Shown here: piece after piece, positions 5,368-10,002 of the stretch
How the letters are laid out: every line of letters starts with the position of its first letter
How positions within the stretch are numbered: position 1 is the stretch's first letter
DNA from: Palsa-147 sp036513895
GTDB lineage: Bacteria; Acidobacteriota; Terriglobia; Acidiferrales; UBA7541
Direction: 5' to 3'
NCBI GenBank assembly: GCA_036513895.1
Contig: DATBYF010000079.1
Coordinates: 1-10,002 of the forward strand
Length of the DNA stretch: 10,002 nt
Position numbers and translations under genes: made by a program
The notes under the pieces: generated by a model
Database searches by the model: none
Seen by the model: only the letters and a program-made list of their open reading frames with translations
What the model was told of the DNA's origin: nothing

Positions 5368-7901
5368 GAGCTGAGCACCTTCGCTTTTTCGGAGCTCGGC
5401 TTCGGCGGTCGCGGCGTGTCGTTCACCGCATTTCCGTCGCCGCCTTCCCACGGCGGCGGAACGCGCAGTGACTCCGGCCAATCCACACGCGGAAACGCGC
5501 CAGGCCCGTAACGCGGCGCGCGTCCCGCTCTCTTTTCGGCCAGCGCCTTCATCACTTTTTCCGGCGTGATCGGAACTTCGTCGATCCTCACGCCCACAGC
5601 GTCATAAACCGCATTCGCCACCGCAGGCATAATCGGCAGCAGCGGCCCCTGTCCCACTTCCTTAGCGCCAAACGGCCCGCGTGGATCGGGCTCTTCGATC
5701 AGCTCCGTGATCACTTCAGGCATGTCGAGCGATGTCGGACTCTTGTATTCCAGGATCGAAGGGAACTTGTGCACCAGCGCGTGTGAAAGTTTTTTCGGCA
5801 GCCGTCTAAATTCTTGTTCTTCCATCAATGCTTCGCCGAGGCCCATGTAAACGCCGCCCTCCACTTGCCCACGTGCCAGAGTCGGATTCAGCGCGCGGCC
5901 GATATCGTGCGCGATCCAAATTCTCGGAACCGTGATCCAGCCTGTGACCTGATTCACGACGACTTCCGCGACCGCGGCAGAATACGAATACGTCGGCGAA
6001 GGCCCGACTCCGCCGCCCTTGTAGAGTGCGGGAGATTTCGGCGGCGTGTACGAACCAACCGTGCCAATCGTTCCAAATCTTGCTTCCGCAAGACACACCG
6101 CATCTTGAAAACTCATGCGTTTCTCAGGTGCGGCCGAATCGAAAACAGTTTTGCCGGCAAACCGCAGCCGTTCCTTCGGCACCGAAAGCTTTTCTGCAAC
6201 CGCATTAGAAATAATTTCCTTCGCGCGCTCCGCCGCTTGTATGGCCGCATTTCCCGCCATCAAGGTGACTCGGCTCGAGTACGAGCCAAGATCCACCGGC
6301 CCCAGATCCGTATCTCCCGTGTAGACGCGAATATCAAAAGTCTCGAGCCCCAGAATTTCCGCGACGATGCTCGCGAGCACGTCGTCCGATCCCTGCCCAA
6401 TCTCCGTCGCGCCGCAAAACACCGTGACGCCGCCGCCGCGATCGAGTTTGAGCTGCACTCCCGAGTGCGGCATTTTGTTCCAGTAAATCGGCAGCCCCGC
6501 GCCCGTCAGATACGCCGAGCACGCCAGTCCCACCCCATGGCCTTCAGGCAGCTTCCGGAATTTCGCGTTCCAGTCGGAAACTTTCACCAGACGTCGAAGG
6601 CATTCAGCGAGCTTGATCGTCCCGAGGCGCATGTAATTTGCAGTCACCGCGCCAGACGATTCGACGATTCGCAATCGCAATTCCGCCGGATCGATTTTCA
6701 GTTTCTCCGCAATTTTATCGAGCTGAACTTCCTGCCCGAATCGCGGCTGCGGTGTCCCGTGCCCGCGCTTCGGCCCGCACGGCGGCTTGTTCGTAAATGT
6801 TCGGCAGCCTTGAAATCGGTAGCGCGGGATGTGATATGTCGTCGTCTGCAGCGCGCCGGTATAGAAAGTGCTCGCCACGCCGTACGATCCGTATGCGCCG
6901 CCGTCAATCAGCGTCTGCAAATGCACCGCCGTGATCGTTCCATCCTTCTTGACGCCAGTCTTGAACCTCATCATCACCGGGTGACGGCCGCGATGGCAGT
7001 AGAAGACCTCTTCGCGTGTCAAACAAATTTTCACCGGCCGATCGAGCATCACCGCGGCTTTGGAAACAACGATCTCGTGATTGAAAGGATCGCTCTTGCC
7101 GCCGAATCCACCGCCGTTCGGCGTGGCGATCACGCGAATATGCGCTGGCGGCATTTGCAGCACCTTCGCAAGCGCGCGATGCAGGTAATGCGGCGTCTGC
7201 GTGCTCGACCAGATCGTCAATTTTCCATCGGGATCTTTGATCGCCACTGAGGCGTGCTGTTCGATCGGAAGATGAGTGTTCCCCTGATAGAAAAACGTGT
7301 CTTCGAAAACTTCGTCTGCCTCTGCGAATCCCTCTTCAACGTCTCCGAAATCCAGCGCCACCAGCTTGTGAATGTTTCCCGACTCGCCGTAATCGTGAAT
7401 GCGCGGCTCAGGTGTCGCGAGCGCCTCTTCCGGATCGGAAATCGTCGTGAGAATTTCATACTCGACATCAATCAAATCCAAAGCTTCGAACGCCGTCAGT
7501 TCCTCGCGCGCGATGACCGCAGCCACCGGATCTCCGACGTGCCGCACGTGACCGACGCACAGCGCCTGCTCGTCCTGGCTGACCGGCAAAATTCCATATT
7601 CGATCGGGACGTCCTTCCCGGTCAGCACCAGGTACACTCCCGGATGAGCGAGGGCGCGCGAAGTATCGATTTTTCGAATGAGTGCATGTGGATGCGGCGA
7701 GCGCAGCAATTTGCAATGCGCCATTCGCGGCAAAAAGATGTCGTCGGCGAAGCGCGTCTGGCCGGTCACTTTTGCGCGAGCGTCAACCCGCCGGCGGGGA
7801 ACACCGATCACCTGCATTTTGTCGCCGTTTGCCTCCGGCGATTTTGTAGGCGACTCGGAAGAATTGTCCGGCGCGGACAACGGCTTGGACTCACCTGGCA
7901 T
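5364..7901 (-). CDS. hcrA: 4-Hydroxybenzoyl-CoA reductase, molybdenum (alpha) subunit
   Basis: This 845-residue catalytic subunit binds molybdopterin cytosine dinucleotide and would remove the para-hydroxyl of 4-hydroxybenzoyl-CoA to give benzoyl-CoA. An aldehyde-oxidase a/b-hammerhead domain (about 43-155) is followed by Mo-binding domains. The Mo-cofactor loop GGGFGGK is at 263-269. CGPKRGHGTPQPRF at 375-388 matches the xanthine-oxidase 'RGFGGPQ' block and keeps its Arg (R379). The FCGATEIGQG block is at 496-505. At the usual catalytic glutamate position (GVGE in xanthine oxidase) this protein reads KEVGQGPLLP, with Gln751. The N-terminal tail of about 28 residues and the Pro-rich C-terminal tail of about 50 residues make it longer than the Thauera subunit (about 770). 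Start: ATG 7901 has GGGAG 5 bases upstream; a TTG at 7937 would add 12 residues but has a poor site. The gene lies 45 bases after hcrC. Another aryl-CoA or N-heterocycle hydroxylase of the family is possible, but the HcrB partner argues for HcrA. Confidence 0.86.
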   Translation of the reverse strand: MPGESKPLSAPDNSSESPTKSPEANGDKMQVIGVPRRRVDARAKVTGQTRFADDIFLPRMAHCKLLRSPHPHALIRKIDTSRALAHPGVYLVLTGKDVPIEYGILPVSQDEQALCVGHVRHVGDPVAAVIAREELTAFEALDLIDVEYEILTTISDPEEALATPEPRIHDYGESGNIHKLVALDFGDVEEGFAEADEVFEDTFFYQGNTHLPIEQHASVAIKDPDGKLTIWSSTQTPHYLHRALAKVLQMPPAHIRVIATPNGGGFGGKSDPFNHEIVVSKAAVMLDRPVKICLTREEVFYCHRGRHPVMMRFKTGVKKDGTITAVHLQTLIDGGAYGSYGVASTFYTGALQTTTYHIPRYRFQGCRTFTNKPPCGPKRGHGTPQPRFGQEVQLDKIAEKLKIDPAELRLRIVESSGAVTANYMRLGTIKLAECLRRLVKVSDWNAKFRKLPEGHGVGLACSAYLTGAGLPIYWNKMPHSGVQLKLDRGGGVTVFCGATEIGQGSDDVLASIVAEILGLETFDIRVYTGDTDLGPVDLGSYSSRVTLMAGNAAIQAAERAKEIISNAVAEKLSVPKERLRFAGKTVFDSAAPEKRMSFQDAVCLAEARFGTIGTVGSYTPPKSPALYKGGGVGPSPTYSYSAAVAEVVVNQVTGWITVPRIWIAHDIGRALNPTLARGQVEGGVYMGLGEALMEEQEFRRLPKKLSHALVHKFPSILEYKSPTSLDMPEVITELIEEPDPRGPFGAKEVGQGPLLPIMPAVANAVYDAVGVRIDEVPITPEKVMKALAEKRAGRAPRYGPGAFPRVDWPESLRVPPPWEGGDGNAVNDTPRPPKPSSEKAKVLSS

Positions 7902-7946
7902 GTGCTCTCCCGGCCATCTCGTAATTCGGCATAACAATGCTTGCTC

Positions 7947-8462
7947 TCATGCGCCGGCCTTCGCTTGTTCCGCGATTTTCAATACCGCGGCTTCGACCGC
8001 TTCAAAAATCTGCAAGTATCCGGTGCAGCGGCACAAGTTTCCAGAAATCGCTTCGCGAATCTCAGCGCGATTCGGATTGGGATTTCGATCGAGCAATGCC
8101 TTGGCCGTTACCAGAATCGCCGGAGTACAATATCCGCACTGCGCCGCGCCCAAGTCAGCAAATGCATCCTGCAGCGGATGAAGCCGGCCGTCCGTTCCGA
8201 GTCCTTCTACAGTCAGCACGCTTCGCCCCTCGCATTCAAGCGCCAGAACAAGGCACGAAAGCACCGCCTTGCCATCCAGCAGGACCGCGCACGCGCCACA
8301 CTCGCCTAATTCGCAGCCGTGCTTTGTTCCTGTGTGCCCCATGTCCTCGCGCAGCACTTCGAGTAGCGTCTTATACGGCGCGAAAGAAACATCAGTCTCT
8401 TCGCCGTTCAGCATCATTCGGATACGCGATGTCTTTTCCGATTCAACCGGAATCAAAGCCAC
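7947..8462 (-). CDS. hcrC: 4-Hydroxybenzoyl-CoA reductase, [2Fe-2S] (gamma) subunit
   Basis: This small iron-sulfur subunit of 171 residues has the normal length for the family. An N-terminal plant-ferredoxin-like domain carries C-x4-C-x2-C-x11-C (Cys50, 55, 58, 70 in CELGECGAC...LSC). A C-terminal four-helix domain carries CGYC (109, 112) and CRC (144, 146), which hold the second [2Fe-2S] cluster near the molybdopterin. It relays electrons between the Mo site of HcrA and the flavin of HcrB. Start choice: GTG 8462 has GAGGAG 7 bases upstream. The longer TTG start at 8468 overlaps the tetR stop but leaves only one base after the same purine run, so it is less likely. The ribosome site lies inside the end of tetR, two bases separate the genes, and translation is probably coupled. 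Confidence 0.9.
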   Translation of the reverse strand: MALIPVESEKTSRIRMMLNGEETDVSFAPYKTLLEVLREDMGHTGTKHGCELGECGACAVLLDGKAVLSCLVLALECEGRSVLTVEGLGTDGRLHPLQDAFADLGAAQCGYCTPAILVTAKALLDRNPNPNRAEIREAISGNLCRCTGYLQIFEAVEAAVLKIAEQAKAGA

Positions 8463-8464
8463 GT

Positions 8465-9178
8465 TCAATCTCCTCGTGCCGGCAACGATCGCGCGGAATC
8501 GCGGCTCGTCGCGTCTACCGGAATATATCGAGTGGGGCGCTCTTCGGTAGTCTTGAGCGCTGCCGGTCGAGACGCATTCGGCCTCGCCAGCAACCCTCGA
8601 ATCAAATAGTCGGCGAATCCATCGCCTATTTCTCCAGCCGATAACGGACCCTGGGGACTAAACCAGCGCACACTCCAGTTCAATGCTCCCAATATCGCGC
8701 GGGTCGCAAGCGCTGGGTCGCAACGTACGAATTCGCCCGACCGCGTGCCGCCAGCGATGAGTTGACGCACGCCGTCCTCGTATCGGTCGCGCTTCATCAC
8801 CAGACGCTTCCGCATGCGCGCCGGCAACACGCTGGTGAGAAGGTGCGCCGCAGACCCTTCCACCTCGTCCAAAACGCATCGGACGTGAGCTAAAATCACG
8901 AGCCGCAGCTTATCGGCTGCGCTTCCTCTCATTCGCCGCGCTTTGTCGAGCGCTGCAATCATCCTGTCGAGGGAATTATCCTGGCAGAAAAACAGAAGCT
9001 CATCTTTTCCGTGGAAATAGTTGTAGAGATTTGCTGGTGATAGCTCCGCCGCTGCGGCGATGTCACGCATGCCGGTTTCAGCAAACCCGCGCGTCTGGAA
9101 TTCCTTTCCCGCAGCACGCAGGATCTCCAGCCGCCGCGCCAGATATCTCTTTCGAAGCGTGCCGTTTCGCGCGCTCAT
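8465..9178 (-). CDS. TetR/AcrR-family regulator, probable controller of the hcr/box genes
   Basis: This is 237 residues from ATG 9178. Residues 12-60 form the DNA-binding domain: a first helix (LARRLEILRAAGKEFQTRGF), then the helix-turn-helix MRDIAAAAELSPANLYNYF (37-55) with the usual 'LYNYFHGKDELL' ending. The remaining all-helical part is the ligand and dimer domain and resembles acyl-CoA-responsive members (FadR/KstR2/PaaR-type). Beyond about 200, a polar tail rich in Arg, Pro, Ser and Thr (NASRPAALKT to the end) is not typical of the family. A GTG at 9253 would extend the protein by 25 residues, but that stretch looks unlike TetR proteins and would lie upstream of the promoter proposed here. 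As first gene of a tetR-hcrC-hcrA-hcrB unit, beside paired palindromes, it probably represses its own operon and the divergent dehydrogenase until an aryl-CoA appears. The ligand is inferred, not seen. Confidence 0.85.
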   Translation of the reverse strand: MSARNGTLRKRYLARRLEILRAAGKEFQTRGFAETGMRDIAAAAELSPANLYNYFHGKDELLFFCQDNSLDRMIAALDKARRMRGSAADKLRLVILAHVRCVLDEVEGSAAHLLTSVLPARMRKRLVMKRDRYEDGVRQLIAGGTRSGEFVRCDPALATRAILGALNWSVRWFSPQGPLSAGEIGDGFADYLIRGLLARPNASRPAALKTTEERPTRYIPVDATSRDSARSLPARGD

Positions 9179-9243
9179 AATTTGTTTAGTCGGCAACCTA
9201 TCCACGCGCTCAAAACACCCGCAATGCCCGCCACTCTTACCTA

Positions 9244-9272
9244 GGTCTACCACGCCAACCTGCTCAAGTCAA
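9244..9272 (-). promoter_or_regulatory. Candidate sigma70-type promoter for tetR-hcrCAB
   Basis: On the minus strand, TTGACT (9272-9267) is a 5/6 match to a -35 box. A 17-base spacer separates it from TAGACC (9249-9244), which is only a 3/6 match to a -10 box. It lies 8 bases from the nearer palindrome (9280-9295) and would give a leader of roughly 60 bases before ATG 9178. The -10 match is weak. Confidence 0.3.
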
Positions 9273-9279
9273 AAGAGAA

Positions 9280-9295
9280 CTGAACGGCTGTTCAG
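9280..9295. promoter_or_regulatory. Operator palindrome 1, probable TetR-regulator site
   Basis: CTGAAC-GGCT-GTTCAG is a perfect inverted repeat with 6-base arms, lying between the divergent tetR and boxD-like genes. Its inner 14 bases, TGAACGGCTGTTCA, resemble the PaaR-type TetR operator CNAACGNNCGTTNG that I recall from Thermus. It is a likely binding site for the adjacent TetR protein. Confidence 0.6.
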
Positions 9296-9299
9296 ATAA

Positions 9300-9313
9300 C
9301 GAACGCCGGTTCA
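9300..9313. promoter_or_regulatory. Operator palindrome 2, same motif
   Basis: CGAACGCCGGTTCA repeats the GAAC-N4-GTTC arrangement of palindrome 1, with centres 19 bases apart, close to two helical turns. It overlaps the -35 region proposed for the rightward gene, so occupancy would be expected to block that promoter. Confidence 0.52.
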
Positions 9314-9339
9314 TAATGGACTAGAACGGCCCTTATGAT
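9310..9339 (+). promoter_or_regulatory. Candidate sigma70-type promoter for the BoxD-like gene
   Basis: TTCATA (9310-9315, 4/6 match) is followed after 18 bases by TATGAT (9334-9339, 5/6 match to TATAAT). Transcription would start near 9346, leaving a leader of about 120 bases before ATG 9466. The boxes overlap palindrome 2 and the degenerate third copy, an arrangement that suits repression. Confidence 0.4.
9323..9336. promoter_or_regulatory. Degenerate third copy of the operator motif
   Basis: AGAACGGCCCTTAT keeps the left half-site GAACGGC exactly as in palindrome 1 and part of the right half (CTT). Its centre is 23 bases from that of palindrome 2. It could be a weak or half site overlapping the proposed -10, or chance. 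Confidence 0.3.
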
Positions 9340-9345
9340 CGGCCG

Positions 9346-9465
9346 GAGTTAACTCGCTGCCTGGATTTGGCACGGATAAAGATGCATGATGGCGCGGACT
9401 GCCCGAGTCTGTTGGTCAATAATTATTCGAGAAGTGGAGTGCCATAATTCAACGGGAGATCACAG
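9346..9465 (+). other. Untranslated leader of the BoxD-like gene
   Basis: No ORF is seen in this stretch. It holds two perfect 10-base palindromes, GAGTTAACTC (9346-9355) and the AT-rich AATAATTATT (9418-9427), and ends with the ribosome site GGGAG at 9454-9458, 7 bases before ATG 9466. No riboswitch or terminator/antiterminator structure could be recognised. The AT-rich palindrome could mark an alternative promoter, but no -35 box pairs with it at a normal distance. Confidence 0.35.
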
Positions 9466-10002
9466 ATGAAGCTGCCGAATTACGTATCGGGTGAATGGAT
9501 AGAAGGCGCGGGCGCTGGCGACCCGCTGGTCGATCCGGTCACGGGTGAAGAGCTGGCGCGCATTTCGTCGCAAGGCATTGATGTCGACGGAGCTATCCAA
9601 TACGCGCGCTCCCACGGCGGTCCCGCGCTGCAAAAGTCTAACTACGCCGAGCGGGCCGGTCTTCTCGCCAAAATCGCCGATGTTCTAACCGCAAATCGCG
9701 ACGAATACTTTCGAATTTCTCTTCTCAATCAGGGCGCCAATCAAGCCGACGCATCTTTCGACGTGGACGGCGCAATTTACACCATAAAGTATTACGCCAA
9801 AATTGGCCGCGCGCTCGCCGACAAGAAAATCCTGAAAGAAGGCACTGAAATTCCGCTTTCCAAAACAAACGTTTTCTCCGGTCAGCACTTTCTTATGCCG
9901 GAGAAGGGCGCCGCCATATTCATCAATGCGTTCAACTTCCCCGCATGGGGATTCTGCGAAAAAGCTGCGCCTGCACTTCTCTCGGGCGTTCCCATCGTAA
10001 TC
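9466..10002 (+). CDS. boxD: CoA-linked semialdehyde dehydrogenase, BoxD-like (or PaaZ N-terminal domain), truncated by window end
   Basis: The first 179 residues are present and the rest runs off the window. ATG 9466 has GGGAG 7 bases upstream. The sequence is a clear aldehyde dehydrogenase N-terminus: NYVSGEWIEG, DPVTGEELARI, DVDGAIYTIKYYAKIG (99-114) and INAFNFPAWG (153-162), which contains the oxyanion-hole Asn157. It continues into CEKAAPALLSGVP, where the NADP-binding part begins. These blocks match 3,4-dehydroadipyl-CoA semialdehyde dehydrogenase (BoxD) of the aerobic benzoyl-CoA pathway best. The related PaaZ dehydrogenase domain of phenylacetate degradation is the main alternative. 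The catalytic Cys and Glu lie beyond the end, as would a C-terminal MaoC-like hydratase domain that would decide for PaaZ. It is divergent from tetR-hcrCAB across shared operators, so probably under the same control. Confidence 0.78.
   Translation, partial: MKLPNYVSGEWIEGAGAGDPLVDPVTGEELARISSQGIDVDGAIQYARSHGGPALQKSNYAERAGLLAKIADVLTANRDEYFRISLLNQGANQADASFDVDGAIYTIKYYAKIGRALADKKILKEGTEIPLSKTNVFSGQHFLMPEKGAAIFINAFNFPAWGFCEKAAPALLSGVPIVI

Noticed and set aside
5814..7250. 478-codon open frame on the + strand, opposite hcrA
   Set aside because: Its translation is extremely Arg-rich with no motif and lies wholly antisense to hcrA, which has clear catalytic blocks; GC-biased codon usage explains the long shadow frame.
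7902..7937. TTG start extending HcrA by 12 residues
   Set aside because: Poor ribosome site; ATG 7901 has GGGAG at good spacing and a typical N-terminus.
7937..8644. 235-codon open frame on the + strand across hcrC and the end of tetR
   Set aside because: Arg/Ser/Pro-rich translation; the opposite strand carries the diagnostic iron-sulfur cysteines.
9179..9253. GTG start extending the TetR protein by 25 residues
   Set aside because: The added stretch is unlike TetR N-termini and would lie upstream of the proposed transcription start; ATG 9178 gives normal family geometry, though its ribosome site is also weak.
1..10002. CRISPR array, tRNA, rRNA, IS element or prophage signatures
   Set aside because: No regularly spaced direct repeats, no cloverleaf or rRNA segments, and no transposase or integrase motifs were seen.

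Overview
The window reads like an accessory-metabolism stretch of a soil-type bacterial chromosome, most likely Acidobacteriota. That placement is an inference. It rests on moderately high GC, GTG and TTG starts, an isolated NlpC/P60-like secreted protein, and two intergenic repeats whose core sequences (GTCATCCCGAGC... and CGGCATCTTGCCGG...) resemble dispersed repeats I associate with acidobacterial genomes. No rRNA, tRNA, CRISPR array, IS element or phage gene was seen.

Left part (1-3045). The window opens inside the last 80 codons of a secreted or surface protein with a bacterial Ig-like/DUF11-type repeat. A 462-base gene-free stretch follows, with a short hairpin, one dispersed-repeat-like element and a long imperfect inverted repeat. 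Two rightward genes for exported proteins come next: a 509-residue protein with a permuted NlpC/P60 (papain-like) His...Cys arrangement, and a small serine alpha/beta hydrolase that carries a textbook EF-hand calcium loop.

Middle (3126-4310). A complete threonine synthase with an N-terminal zinc ribbon ends 16 bases from the end of a convergent operon.

Right part (4327-10002). Four leftward genes form a tight operon, tetR-hcrC-hcrA-hcrB. hcrCAB encodes a three-subunit molybdenum hydroxylase of the 4-hydroxybenzoyl-CoA reductase type. It includes the extra four-cysteine loop in the FAD subunit that carries a [4Fe-4S] cluster in that enzyme. Divergent from tetR is a truncated CoA-linked semialdehyde dehydrogenase gene most like BoxD (aerobic benzoyl-CoA pathway), with PaaZ as the alternative. 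Their shared 287-base intergenic region (9179-9465) holds two clear palindromes and a third degenerate copy of a GAACG-N4-GTTC-like motif, overlapping or beside plausible promoters.

Taken together, the right part looks like a TetR-controlled module. In it, 4-hydroxybenzoyl-CoA would be reductively dehydroxylated to benzoyl-CoA, which would then enter an oxygen-dependent (box) ring-opening route. This pairing of a typically anaerobic reductase with an aerobic downstream enzyme is the most interesting aspect of the window. The CoA ligase, boxABC and molybdenum-enzyme maturation genes that would complete the picture are not in view.
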